DNA of 64,000 bases, taken from the NCBI RefSeq assembly GCF_001638985.1, contig NW_017265161.1:68576-132575 (forward strand), read 5' to 3'. Made by a program: the position numbers and the translations under genes. The notes under the pieces were generated by a model, which was not told the DNA's origin, did not search any database, and was given only the letters and a program-made list of their open reading frames with translations. This document shows positions 21,732 to 34,467 of the stretch, one piece after another; position 1 is the stretch's first letter; each line of letters starts with the position of its first letter. Origin of the DNA: Phycomyces blakesleeanus NRRL 1555(-) (taxonomy: Eukaryota; Mucoromycota; Mucoromycetes; Mucorales; Phycomycetaceae).

Positions 21732-24700
21732 ATGTCTTCCCAACACTCTGCTGCCAACTCTCTTCCTCGTGAAGAACAAAGCCCTCTTACCGAAGTTGGT
21801 ATTCCCTCTCCTGTTCTGAATGAACAGACACATCTCACCGAAATTGGTGACATTTCTCCTCTCCTTGGATCCACCGCTCTTTCCATCGATGGTGATATTG
21901 AAATGATATACACCAGTCTTGATTCCTTGCCACCTCTTTCAGTTGTTGGTTCTGTCCCTCCTACTCCTGTGCCTACCGTCCCATCAGCCATTAATAGCAA
22001 CACTAGTAGTTCCATCACTTTGGAAATGTTGTTAGCTTCTGCGAAGGAAGACCTTAGCATAAAGAAGAACAACTTTTATGTGGCTTATGCTAACTATGTG
22101 GCTCTTTCGAAGGTCAACCCCATGTCAGACGCGGCCAGACATGCTTCTTCCATTAAGAAGGAAGCTCAAGAATTGTTTGAGGATGCCCAGAAGACCCTCA
22201 AGGTGCTTGAAAAAGCCAACGCCCCTCCTGCTATTCTTGAAGACAAGAAGAGCATGGTAGTCCCTAGCAACTTACCTTTCTTGCAGCTCTGCACGGAAAC
22301 CAGGGTGAAGCAAAATCGTGACGTGTTTGACTCTGTGTACGATTTTTGCCAAGAATTCACTATGGTTTTAGAGTCTCATTCCCTGTCCTTGGACTCATGC
22401 TGGGAGCGTCTGCTTCCCATATGCCTGAACAAGGAGGAAAGATCCTGGTTTGAAGACAAACTAAAGGGAAAGGCGTACAAGTAGAAGAAGGCAGAAGGGA
22501 TTCTGCTGGATCACTATGATACTCCTTTCAGAAGATTTCTGAACATGGGTCGTGTGTGGAAAATGATGCAGAAGAAAGGTGAGTCAGTTCGTGCGTTTGG
22601 AGCTAAATTTCAAACAGCTAGAAGACAAGCGTCCTTGGAGGATGGTATCCAGATGGTTCTTTGTTTCTGGTGGAACTTGCGCCCGGAAGTCCGGGAAGCA
22701 AGCCTGATCCCATTGTCGGCCAACTATGGCACCAAACTGCCCTCCAAAGTGGAGGATATAATCTCGTTAGTCAGTGTAGCCACTAGCGATTCCACGGCCC
22801 TACTCAACCAACCTGCGGAGTCTGGCACCCCTGCCAAATGGAAGTCATTTTCCGATGCCCATAGCATCTCCTCTTCAATAAGCCACAAGGGAAAGAAGAG
22901 AGCTATTGCCAGGGACAATGATCCTAAGCACGCCAAGAAGTCTTGGAATTTTAAGAAGGCAATCAAAGATAATGTTTGCTTTTCTTGCAAAGGTGCTTGG
23001 GAGAAGGGTCACACCTGTCCTGAAAGGGATAATTACTTGACAAAGGTGTCAAGAATGGCTGTGCGCTCACCTGCTGATAGATCAGTAGCTTCCTCCCCTG
23101 CTTGTGGTGGTTTCCCCCCTTCTCGTGATAGTCATTTCTCTGTTCGTGGCAACTCTTCCCCTGTTGGTAGTTCCTCAACGTCGTGGTTGATGGACCAAGA
23201 TAACACAAGTGCTTTGGCCAAGATGGCCTTGAATTGTAAGGACAATCATAAAGACATGATCATTAAAAAAGATTTTAAGAACATGAGCACTAATATTACC
23301 TTCTCCATTCTGGCAAATAATTCTATTAGAACCATCGCCTTGTTGGACTGTGGCGCCACATTCAGTTCTGTGGATAAGAATTTTTGTTTACAGAATAAAA
23401 TATCTATTAATTATGTAAATCACATCAACAAAGATTTAGTGAACAATTCCAATGTTCATAAGTATTTTATTCGTTTGGCTGATAGCAATACACATATTAA
23501 AAGAATTGGCACTTGTGTGATCAGTATAACTTGTAATAGTAAGACTATTCAGAGAGAATTTGAAGTGATGAACTTAACTAATAGTTATGAGTATGATTTC
23601 AGTATTGGTACTGATTATATGTCCACTCTGGGTATTGGTATTTATGGTTTACCTTTATCATATGATGATGCTGATTCAAGTAAGGAACGTAGAGAAGCCG
23701 ATAGATGCTTCAATAATAAGAGTGATCTTCTTGAATCCATTGAGAGAGAAAATGAACAAAAGGAAAATAATCCGGCTGTAGGTCCCAAACAGTTTGAGGA
23801 TGCTATGGATTATATTTGTCCATTCATTAAAGACAATCAAGATATTCCTAAGGGTTCGTTTTGTACTATACCTGAAAGTGTTGTATGTTTGGACACTCCA
23901 GAAAATGCTACAGCGTTCAGAAGCCCTTATCCCATTCCTTACAAGATGCAAGGTGTAGTGGATGAACAGGTGAAAGAATGGCTGGACAATGGTATAATTG
24001 AATGAGCGTCTGCAAACACACAATGGAATACGCCTTTGACTGTTGTCAAGAAGACGAACGGTAAAGGAGAAATTACTGGATATCGCGTTTGTCATGATCC
24101 CAGATTAATTAATTGCCTGTTGAAGTCAATTGATCGTATGCCTTTGCCATTGATCGGTGAATTGTTTGAAGATTTAAAGGGTGCGAATATTTATTCCACT
24201 CTGGATTTGAAATCTGCGTTTAATTCTTTGAGGTTGAACCCAAAGGACATACACAAACTTAGTTTCACATGGCGTGGTGTACAGTACAAACCTATTGGTA
24301 CAGTGTTTGGTATTAAGCATGTCAGTTCACAATTTCAAAGAACTATGAGTATAGCTTTGGAAGGACTATCTTTTGTACGGTTTTTCGTGGATGACATTGT
24401 TTGCGCAAGCAAAACGTTCGAGGAACACAAGGAACACTTGAAGCAAGTAATTGAGAGATTAACAAGGGTCAATTTGAAGTTGAATCCGAAAAAATGTCAT
24501 TTCTTTCAGAAAGAAATTTATTTGCTTGGTTTTCATATTTCACCTGAAGGAATTACAATGGACCGCAGAAAACTTGTTAATGTTCTTGAATTTCCTCAAC
24601 CAAAAACGGGTAAAGATATCCAAAGTTATTGTGGGTTGATCAACTATTTTAGAACGTTGATTCCGAATGTATCTTCCATTATGTCGCCATTAGATTCATT

Positions 24701-26693
24701 GAGAAATGAAAAGTCGATTACCCATTTATGGACAGATAAGCATCAAACTGCATTTAATAACTTGAAAAAAGCACTTTTGAGTGATCTGGTGTTGTCGTAC
24801 CCAGATATGAACTCTCCTTTTAGTATCAGCTGTGATGCATCTCTTACTGGTATCGGTGCAGTGTTGTATCAAGTCAAGGATTGCAAGAAAAAATATATTT
24901 CTTTCGTGGCCAAGAGCTTATCCCAAAGTGAAAGAAAATATTCTGCGACCAAAAGAGAATTACTAGCGTTAGTATTTGCACTCAAGCGTTTTCACAAGTA
25001 TGTCTATGGTTCTCACTTTACCTTGTACACGGATCACAAGGCATTGACATATCTTCACACCCAACGTGTTGCGAATCTGATGATGATCGCATGGATGGAC
25101 ACGATTTTACAGTATGACTTTAAGATCGTTCATTTGCCTGGTGTTTCGAATGTGCTCCCTGATGTGTTGTCACGTTTGTCTGAAGAGACTGAAACATTAT
25201 CAAATGAACTGGGTGGGGATAGTGTGGTTAGATCCATCATGAGAAATAGTGCTGTCACTATGGAACCGCTACCAGACATCTTGAGTGGTGAGTACTTTAC
25301 TCCTCCCACAGAAAATGAAAGGAATAAGTTATTAGTTGAAGAACATTTGAAAGGTCATTTTGGTGTAGAAGCTATACTACATGCCTTAAAGAGAAAAGGT
25401 ATTTATTGGACCAACTTGAAGAGTTAAGCAAGTGATATTATACAATCGTGTATACATTGTCAACGTCACAATATCACAAGAAAAGGATATAACCCTTTAA
25501 GACCAGTGACCGCAACACTTCCTGGTGACAGTTGGGGAATAGACCTGGCTGGGCCATTTACAACGTCGACTAGAGGAAATGAGTACTTGTTGGTGATGAT
25601 AGACATCGCAAGCAAATTTTACGTATTGCGTGCCATACCTGATAAAAGGGCATCTACGATTGCGTTACAAGTACTGGATGTCATTAGTACATGGGGTCCG
25701 ATGAGAAAGTTGCAGAGTGATTGTGGATGGGAGTTTGTGAACTCGCTGATGACATGTATAAAAGAGAATGTTGGTTTTGAACATGCGTTGATTTCGCAGT
25801 ACCATCCTAGAGCTAATGGTGCGAGTGAAAGAGCTGTCCAGTCGGCAGTGAACACCATTAAAAAACAAATAGTTGGTAATGTTGCTGATTGGGATCAGAA
25901 GGTACCATCCGCACAGTTGTTTTTGAATAGCAAATATAATGCTAGGACTAAGAGTACGCCATTCTCATTAATGTTTGGAAGGAATCCAAATGACTTCGTC
26001 GATTTTAGTAAAGAGAAGGATAGTGCAACTGCTGAACAGATTCAGAAAGAATTGCAAGAAAAAATTAAAAGAATGACTGAGATAGTCTACCCTGCCGTGT
26101 TTGAACACGTAAAGCATGTCACACAAAAGCAAAAGGAACGCTTTGACACGAGTCACAAAATGATAGATCTGGTTCCAGGAACTATAGTTATGATTTTGGT
26201 GACAGAAAAACAGAATAAATTAGATCCAAAGTATAAGGGATTTTATACTGTTGTTCGAAAGACTGCTGCCAATACTTATGTATTGAAAAATGAAAAGGGA
26301 TTTTTAGAACCAAGGAATTACCCTCCTTCTTTATTAAAAAAAGTGTCGAATAAGATATTAGAGCAAAAGAATGATTTTTTTGAAGTCGAAGCAATTATTG
26401 GTCATAAGAAAGATGATATGAACAATTATTTGTATAGATGCAAATGGTTGGACTATGATGAGTCTCATGATACCTGGGAGCCAGAGGATCACTTTACTGA
26501 TCCTAAATTCATTAAGGAATACTGGCAAAGAATTGGGGAAGCACCAGAAAGTATCAAAGACATCAACAAAGCCAATAAAAGATTATTGAAGGATATGAAA
26601 GTCGTAAATTCCATACCCAAAGAAAAGTCAGGTATAAAAAGAAAGAACTATGCAAAGACAGCTTTGCAAAAGAAGAAACGCAGTAAGGTCTAA
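21732..26693 (+). pseudogene. Chromovirus Gag-Pol single ORF with three in-frame stops
   Basis: One continuous frame of 1653 codons from ATG 21732 to TAA, broken by TAG 22482-22484, TGA 24003-24005 and TAA 25425-25427, with no frameshift. Order: Gag with CFSCKGAWEKGHTC near residue 415; protease LLDCGATFS near 538 (Cys replaces the usual Ser/Thr after the catalytic Asp); reverse transcriptase with FVDD near 885; RNase H (FSISCDASLTGIG, YTDHKAL); integrase HHCC (HLKGH, CIHC); DDE core (GIDLAGPF, SDCGWEF, NGASERAV); C-terminal chromodomain (CKWLDYDESHDTWEPEDHF). Single-ORF Gag-Pol with a chromodomain is known from Tf1/sushi-type fungal elements. Catalytic residues outside the stops look intact. 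Confidence 0.94.
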
Positions 26694-26787
26694 ATAAAGA
26701 GTTATTTGAGCACCACAGTACTCGTATATATATAAAAAATGCATAAAGTACTTGAACGGTATTTAATTAATACCTGGGTGGGGATAA

Positions 26788-27208
26788 TGTGGTGATCCAG
26801 ACACTTGGTTGTTGGATTTATTACATCTAAGAACATATTCCTATTATTATAGTAAGACAGCTATCATTACAAGAACAAATGAATAATTTATTTATTTTAC
26901 TTATGGTAAATCAATAAGACCAATAATTAATTACAGTAAGTACTGTAATTATGACAGCTCAGTAAGCACTGAGTTAATATGAGGACACTGCAATTAGATT
27001 AAATTATAAACATAGCAGTACCAGCTCTTTAATATCTAAATGAACTCAGACTTAAGAAATTAAGATGTGACTGACAAAGCAGATCGTGTTTTGATATAAA
27101 AAGGACAACTTTGTATTCTTTAATAAAGACAACCTATATACAGTCTCAAAGTATTCTTATATACGTCTCAATCTTTTTACTGTTGATTTTATTCTATAAA
27201 ACTTCACA
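26788..27208 (+). repeat. Right LTR of the chromovirus
   Basis: 421 bp, matching the left LTR except at four transitions (for example TAGTAAGACAG against TAGTAAAACAG). It ends CTTCACA, followed by the AGGAT duplication. Confidence 0.95.
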
Positions 27209-28195
27209 AGGATATTGCCAGGCCATACTCAAATTGTGGATGAATAAACTGGCAATACAAACGAATTGAGAGTAGACGTGACAACCCAGTGTGATTGACA
27301 CCAAGTGATTGAAGAGCACGCATGCTGTTGATAGCAGAGACACAATTATGAGAGATGAGAAGAGATGGATCAATAGTCCCCTTTGCTGAGAAGGGAACAC
27401 CAAGGTAAGGAAACGAATGAGCATGAGGAATAGGCACATTGTAGAGAGAGAATGACAAAGGAGAAAGAGAACAAGAATGGTGAAGGATCATGCACTTTGT
27501 GGGACTCCAACGATATCCTAGCTCTTGAGAATGTTGTTCAGCAGAATTCAGAATGACAGGCATAGCTTCTGGTGTAGCAATGATGGCAACATCGTCAGCA
27601 AAAAGTAGTGAATTGACTAATTGATCATTGAGTCTTGTGGCAGCAGTCTGATTAAATACTGTGTGACAAAGTTCCCCTGCAGCACGAAGAGCAACTGGTA
27701 GAGAATTTATGTACACAGAATAAAGGTGGGGAGAAAGCACAGATCCTTGCATAACGCCAGTCAATGGTTGGAATGATCTGGATGTTGCACCAGAAAGCAA
27801 CACCTCAACTTGAACATTGTCAAAAAGACTTTGTAACAAAGCTAACATAGCATCAGAGGCAAGAGGACGTAACGATGTCCATACTACAGAACGATCAACA
27901 GTGTCATATGCAGACTTGATATCAAGAAAAGCCAAGACTGGTCACTGCAAAAACAGATCAATTTCGCATATGTAAAGTATACCTAAGTTCTGATAGACAG
28001 AATAGGTAAAATTGTAGTTCAGCTCACTTTTGTGAGTAAAGTATTTGAATAGTATTTTAAGCTACTCTATTGGCTACTGGCAGCTGTGTAGCATTAGAAT
28101 GCAACATCAAACTCAAATAAAATAAAAGTGTGTTTTCTTTGAAGTCTCTTTCTTTACTATTAAATACTATTGTAAACCTTTCTTTTCATTTTAAA

Positions 28196-28414
28196 ATGGC
28201 TCCTATTCGCAAACCAACTGTTAGAAAAGAGTGTCGCTGCTCTATCTGTAAAAGCAAGACACTAGGATTCGATCGTGTATCTGTTAAAACATTTAAACGT
28301 CATCAAGAAAAAGATAATCATGATATTACACATGTTCAAACGCGTACGGTTAATACATTTGCTTTACTTCACTTTATTTTATTTTATTTTATATCATTTC
28401 CTTTTTTATTATTT

Positions 28415-28447
<33 letters not shown>

Positions 28448-31380
28448 TTAACACTAATAATAATAAATGTGTAGCCCATGAAGACACATGCAATACAATT
28501 AGTAGTGCTGTTTCTGAGCCTGTAAATCAAGAGGAAGATAGTTTTGAATTTGAACAGGAAGATGTTGAAATGAATTCTGAGCTTAGAAGTAAGAAAACTT
28601 GTTTTATTACATTGATTTATTTGGGTCTAACATTCCGCTTTTGTAGACCTAAATGACACAAATGACATTTTGGATATACGGACAAGAAACCAACCTTTCT
28701 CTGAAACGGATTGCGTGTTTGGCCCTGAAGATAATGTCCAGTATACAAGTGACACTTATGAAGAAGAATATGAAGATGAATCCGATGTTGAGATGGACAA
28801 TGATGAAGGTAGGTACACAGCTTTAGATAATATTATATTCTAAAAAATAGAGAGTTAATCAACGTTCTTTAAAAAAATCAAATTAAAGATTCTTCGTTGG
28901 AATCAATCTCGGAATTGAGTTTGATTCACTGATTCATTGTTATTTCGGTTGCTCTTTTTGTCTTGCTATACGTCGTGGATGAAGGAGCTGTAATCCTGAT
29001 TGCCATAATCAACAAGATACTGCAGTTTTTGTTTGACCCATTCCGCCTTCCAGTGAGTGTTGCTGGCCTTAAACGTTTGGCCGGATTTGAAGCGTTGACA
29101 AGTGGTGTCAAGAAGTATGTTGCATGTAGCGAATGCCATGCCATATATGATAATGAAGCCGCCCCTTTGTGTTGTACATCACCCAATTTTGATAAAACCT
29201 CCCTGTGTGGCAACAGCTTGTTTAAGTCTGGTCCCGGGTCAAAAGCACCCAAAAAGACATATGTATTCCACTCCGTCAAGAAAGCCCTAAAGACGTTTTT
29301 TCAATGCCCGGATTTTGAAAACAACATCAACTCATGGAACCGCGGCCCAAAAATGGATAGCACTTTGTTTGACGTGTACGATGGTGCGATATGGAATGAG
29401 ATAGTAGACGTAGATGGTATACCTTTTGTTGATACCGAGCAATCACTCATGCTCATGCTGAACATTGACTGGTTTCAGCCATTCGATGATGTTACCTACT
29501 CCTGTGGTGCCATATATCTTGCAATCAATAATCTTTCACGCAGTGAGCGGTTCAAGAAGGAGAACGTGATTCTTGTTGGGTTAATGCCAGGGCCTAAAGA
29601 AGCAAGCACTTCTGACATAAATAACTATCTGAAACCGCTTGTGGATGAGTTGATGGAGCTGTACAAAGGTATTAAGATTAAGACTCACCAATGTCCAAAT
29701 GGTACTTCTATCTGAGCAGCCCTTCTCATGGTTGCCTGTGATATACCTGCTGCAAGGAAAGTATGTGGGTTCACATCCCATACAAGTACAAATGCATGCC
29801 ACAAATGTAAGCGTCAATTTTCGAGGTTGGCTGGAACGAGTTCCGTTAATTATTCTGGATTTGATTTCTCAAAGTGGCTCCTTCGCACTAAGAATGACAA
29901 TCGTAAGGATGCAGAGATCTGGAGAAATGCAACCAAACCAACTGAGAGACAGCGTCTTGAAGTTGCACATGGTGTTCGCTGGTCCGAACTGCATCGTCTT
30001 CAGTACTTTGACATTGTCCGCTGCACGATCATCGATCCCATGCACAATCTTTTCTTAGGCACTGCCAAAAGAATGCTGGAGAGATGGGTTGTGGATGGAT
30101 TAATCGATGATAAAAAACTCGTTGCCATGCAAAAGGCTGTTGAGAAGGTAGTGTTGCCACCCAATTACACGTCACTTGGGACAAAGATTGCCAAGGGATT
30201 TCCCTATATGAAGGCTGATGAGTGGAAGTCTTGGTGTCTTGTGTACTCTCCTGTGGTTCTAAGGGATTTGTTGCTGTTGCCAGAGTTCAAGAACTGGATA
30301 GAGTTTGTTAACGCATGCAGATACTTCACCAAGCCTAGTGTTTCTGAAGAAGACATTGAGAAAGGACACAAATGCTTAGAAGAATTCTGTAAAGGGTGTG
30401 AGACATTGTACGACCTGGATCTTCTCTCTCCCAACATGCACCTGCATCTGCACTTATGCCAAACAATGATTGACTTTGGGCCCGTCTATGGCTATTGGCT
30501 TTTCAGCTTTGAAAGGTACAATAGTGTCCTGAAAAATATCAAGACCAATCGAAGAAACGGGTTCGAATTGACATTTATGAGACAGTATATTGAAGAGTCG
30601 TGGAAGGGAGATTTTGTGCATCAACTTCTGAAACCTATGCATGCACTTGCATGTTTTGAAATTTTCGATAAGTTCACCACCAACAACAACAACACCAACA
30701 CCAACACCAACACCTACCTCTCTCACTCTTTCTCAATTTCCGAATATCTTGAAGCTTCACAGAATCTTTCAATGATAATTTGTGGAAACGAGCCCCTGCC
30801 ACTATCCGCCTTGCCATTGAAAACAAGACCATTATCATTTATGCCAAAACATGAATATGATTGTCTTGTAGGATACTATCAAGCTGCGTACAAGAATCCA
30901 CAGATCTCAGGTTGCAAAGATGTAATTGATGACTCACCTTTCATCAATGACTGGATCGAAATGGTGAAGTCCATTGATCTTCTTGGGCAAAGCTACAAAG
31001 GGTGCATTGGCACGAATGGCCGTGGATCATACATACAAGCATATTTCACTGAACGAACTGGGTCGGAACATGCGTATGTTGGAGAGATTCAGTACCTTTT
31101 TGTTCACAATTTTAGGCCAACTGTTTCTTCTCTAACATACAGAAATCCCCATAGTAGTCAGCATGTATGTGCATTTGTCAAATGGTTCAAATCCACTTCG
31201 GACAAAACAAGAGAATTAGAAGGAGTTGAGTTGTTACAGGATGAATTCTACAAGCAAGATTTTCAAAGCATCCTGCCAGTACATCGGATTCTCCTAACAG
31301 TTGCAATAGTAGATTATAAAACTACAAAAAACGTCAACAAAAAACTTGCGATTCCTTTACCAAAAAAAATTTACTATTAA
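28196..31380 (+). pseudogene. TNP2-like transposase of element 2, two in-frame stops
   Basis: Exons 28196-28343, 28475-28588, 28647-28808 and 28889-31380 total 972 codons, all introns phase 1. Exon 1 has a Cys/His finger (CRCSICKSK...KRHQEKDN). Exons 2-3 are acidic. Exon 4 begins with a hydrophobic run before VVDEGAVILI, then ACSECHAIYD, the core IDWFQPFDDVTYSCGAIYL, GLMPGPKEAS, a Cys/His run, DPMHNLFLGTAKRM and DFGPVYGYWLFSFERYN. TGA at 28930-28932 and at 29713-29715 interrupt it. Paralogues have Arg at the second (GTSIRAAL in element 5), implying CGA to TGA. Function by family: recognises element ends and performs cut-and-paste. Confidence 0.9.
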
Positions 31381-31498
31381 TTCTCATACACACACTTACT
31401 TATATATTTATCCTCTATTATTATTATTTCCTTTAATCAATTCAATTTCAATTATTACTATTTGGCCCTACAACAGAACATAGTAAAAAAGAAAATGT

Positions 31499-32809
31499 TT
31501 ATTCATCGTTGATTGCCCAACGAGGCAATGACTGGGACAGAGTGGCAGGAACAGAGCAAGGCAACAATGTTGCTGGATATCTGTTCATTCTTGGCTTTGT
31601 TCCCACGCCCGCATTTAACACGTGATGGGTATGATCAATGTCGTCAACCATTGTCAACAATCTGTTGAACTGTATTTATTTTTATTAGTTCTTTATTTTT
31701 CTTGTTATAAAACTTATTTATTTATTCTAAATATTATTTACCTCTTCACTTCTCCAAGTGGGGCGAGCCACATGCAAACACCGTCATGGAAGATTGTCCA
31801 CAATCTCAATATCCGACTCACCATCAGACATGGCATCCTTCTGAAAGAGTTTGAGATAGGCCTTCTCAACAGAGTTTCCAGTCTTATGTCCCATTGCAGC
31901 ATCAATGGCTACCCAGTTGTCCATGTATGTCGACTTGCGTTGGATAGACATCTGGTTATATTGATTGTAGCTTGAGAAAATAGTAATATACCAATTAATT
32001 TTTTATATAGTATATACAAACCTGAAGAGTACGACTGTTTGCTCTCCCCTTGCTGTTTTTCTTGGCCTTCTGCTCAGGAGACTCGTGAAAAGTACGATGA
32101 CTGTGCTTGTACCTGTTCTTTATTTTATCACTTATCACCCGTGGGTGAGTACCAGCTAGACGAGTCTGGGCGCTAATGTAGCTCTTCAAGTAGTTGATAA
32201 CAGCTATGTTATTGCGGTGGTTAATCTTCTCGTTCAAGTTCCACTTCTTCTTACTCTCATTCTCAGCAACAAGAGCAGGGTCGTCAGACTCGAACTTCCA
32301 GTCCCACAACTTTTCCGCAAAGATTTCCTAAATACAGGTTGTTTAATAAGTTGTTGATACTAACATATATTAATATTAATTACCGAGATAATGACAGAAA
32401 CCTCAGCATCACTGAGGGAGGTCTGGGGGACATAGGATGGCATCAGAGATGGTCCTAGACTAGCCATACGAGTCTGATTGTTGGCATAGGCAGTTGCAAA
32501 GTCTGCAAATGCCGTATGTGCCTTTCCAGACGTGTCAACAACAACGCCCATCCTGTTTTTAAAGGCTGCCATGTTGCTATTGACAGCAGCAATGTCATCC
32601 TTGACACCGTTGATATTGTTGTTTACTTTGTTAAATATTTCAACAATTTCCGCGTATCGCTGATCTTGGATAGTTGTGGATGAGAAACTGGGGGCAATTT
32701 CTCAAGGTCTAACACGGCCAGCCAAAACACGGTTTGCAGAGGTAGATATACTTGCAGATGCTTTTCCTTTTCCTTTACGGTCTGTTTTTCTGCTGCTATT
32801 GGAAGGCAT
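31499..32809 (-). pseudogene. Accessory protein of element 2, two in-frame stops
   Basis: Exons 32809-32384, 32327-32022, 31951-31742 and 31669-31499 total 371 codons with the stop, all introns phase 0. The N-terminus is basic (SRKTDRKGKGKAS). The second exon is 306 bp, exactly like the third exon of the element 3 gene, and ends with a basic Ser/Arg-rich tract. It then has FQKDAMSDGESD and a WRSEE sequence at the exon 3 donor. TGA at 32702-32704 and 31784-31786 are in frame. It is convergent with the transposase, ending 118 bp away. Homologous to 41856-43059 by layout and motifs. Probably an element-encoded DNA-binding or regulatory protein, function unproven. Confidence 0.75.
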
Positions 32810-34467
32810 TTTTTCTTTATTGTATTTTTATTAAAGTTTTATACATTAATAAATTATTAAAATAAAATAAATGTATGGGTTGAAATATATTTATTTTTGT
32901 TTAATCAAAGATATACATACAAAATAAGTTAATATAAAGTAGATTTATGAAATAGCTGTGAAAAGGAAGGGATTATATATTATTTTCTATAAAATCCTTT
33001 ATAACCTTGAACAACTTCTTTAATATTCAACATAGAACTTAGTGTTACAATATAATTTTGGACTATTCATTTTATTACTATTGTATTTTACTAGAGTCAA
33101 TTCTCATCTAAACTGCCTTCTGTTTGAAAGCCCACTTTTTTTTCTTCTTTTTCTTTATTTTTTTCTTATTTCTTTTTTTCCTGTTTCTTTTCCGCTTTAT
33201 TTACTTTTATTCTGGTTGATGTATTTGAGTTCACACCCTGGTAAGCAATTTGTTTTTATTATTCTACTGTTATATTTATTCTTAATGTTTTTTCTTTTAT
33301 TATTATTGTGGTTGCTGATAGTATTACAAGTCTTTGCCATGTTGATTAATGGACAAGAACAAAAAGGTAAAACGCGGTTATTGCGTATGTACTTCTTTAT
33401 TAATTATTTTCTTTTTCTCTCCTCAGCTCATCATAAAGACATACCAACAGCAGAAATTTATCCGGTAAGTCTGAATAATGTATTTATTTGTTTTATTCTT
33501 ATATCTAATTTTGTTTATTTTCTATCTCTGTTAGTACTGCCAACATTTCTATGTACCTGATTGAATGGCTTGTCTGTGAAAACCGGTTTTCTTTGGTAAG
33601 TAATAAAGCCAAACTTTATTCCATGATCTTTACTAATGCGTTTTATTAAACCTTTCAGAACAACAGTCAATGTGCACTATGCCTGGTTCTGACGAAAGTA
33701 CTGGTAAGTAACCATATTATTTAAATTAAAGAAAAATAAATATTTATATAATCTAATATAATTGAATAATTTTTTAGCCTTCTCTTACTAGTGAAATACC
33801 GTAAACACGCGTTTCTTTTTAGGATTCTATCGTATTGGAAGTATTTATATATTATAATATATGAAAGGGTTTGTTATTATATTAATTATGTAGTAGCTTA
33901 TATATTAGATTAGACTATATATTGTCAAGCCGTACATATTATAAGCAAGAAGCTTTTTTTTTAAATAAAAACAATTTTTCCAAAACAATCCCTATAAAAA
34001 TATTTGAAATGAAGTGCAAGAAGTATTGCAGTAGCATGGCATGTGTGAATCCTATAGTTTAGACGTGCATAATTGTCCAATAAAAGTGTTTAGATTCGGA
34101 AAACAGTATACATAAATCCTGTTTCTTCTGTTAAATGATCCAATAGAATATCATTATTTCAGTAGACAGTTTTCTATCAAAAATAGATTTTTTATTGGAA
34201 TCTCTGTTTCAAATCAAGTTTAATTTAATGTAACATCCAAAAAAAAAAGATGCCATAATTTGATTATTCTCTCTGCAATTAAATAGTTTAAAAGAACCTT
34301 ACATCTCTATATGGATCATTATAAGTTCAGAAGTTATATGGACAACTCACAGGTAACATAACATATTGCGAATGGAATCTATAAATGCCAAATTCCAGAA
34401 TTTAATTATTCTGTCACTCAGAATTTCCCATACTATCGCATATGTGTAGAAATCTAATTCCCCAGTG
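32810..34467. other. Right subterminal region of element 2
   Basis: Mostly T-rich sequence. Several short GT-AG-like blocks (donors GGTAAG at about 33240, 33461, 33595 and 33704) hint at a small intron-rich transcript, but I cannot build a convincing protein. Near the end are CCAATAAAAG and CCAATAGAAT motifs like the subterminal repeats of CACTA element 1. Confidence 0.4.

Larger units (their letters stand above)
21290..27208 (+). mobile_element. Ty3/gypsy chromovirus, 5.92 kb, TSD AGGAT
   Basis: Complete LTR retrotransposon inserted in LINE copy 2. AGGAT lies at 21285-21289 and 27209-27213. The two 421-bp LTRs differ at four positions by my reading, all transitions, so the insertion is fairly recent. 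A purine-rich GGGTGGGGATAA ends at 26787, directly before the right LTR, and is the likely polypurine tract. Gag and Pol share one frame. Confidence 0.96.
27943..34467 (+). mobile_element. CACTG element 2, complete, 6.5 kb, TSD GGT
   Basis: The left end is CACTGCAAAAACAG. The right end reads CACTGGGGAATTAG on the other strand. GGT is duplicated at 27940-27942 and 34468-34470. The empty site is seen in LINE copy 1 (ACC in CACCACCAGTC). It carries two convergent genes. Both are degraded by stops only. Confidence 0.95.

Noticed and set aside
27204..27935. Separate short reverse-transcriptase gene
   Set aside because: It is the middle piece of LINE copy 2. Both ends coincide with the insertion points of the gypsy and CACTG elements.
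28196..28474. Stand-alone small zinc-finger protein
   Set aside because: The donor site and phase match exon 1 of the other transposases exactly. The tail after 28343 is intron translation.
33042..33560. Hydrophobic 172-residue ORF as a membrane protein
   Set aside because: It is a translation of T-rich tracts, interrupted by splice-like signals, with no counterpart in the sister elements.
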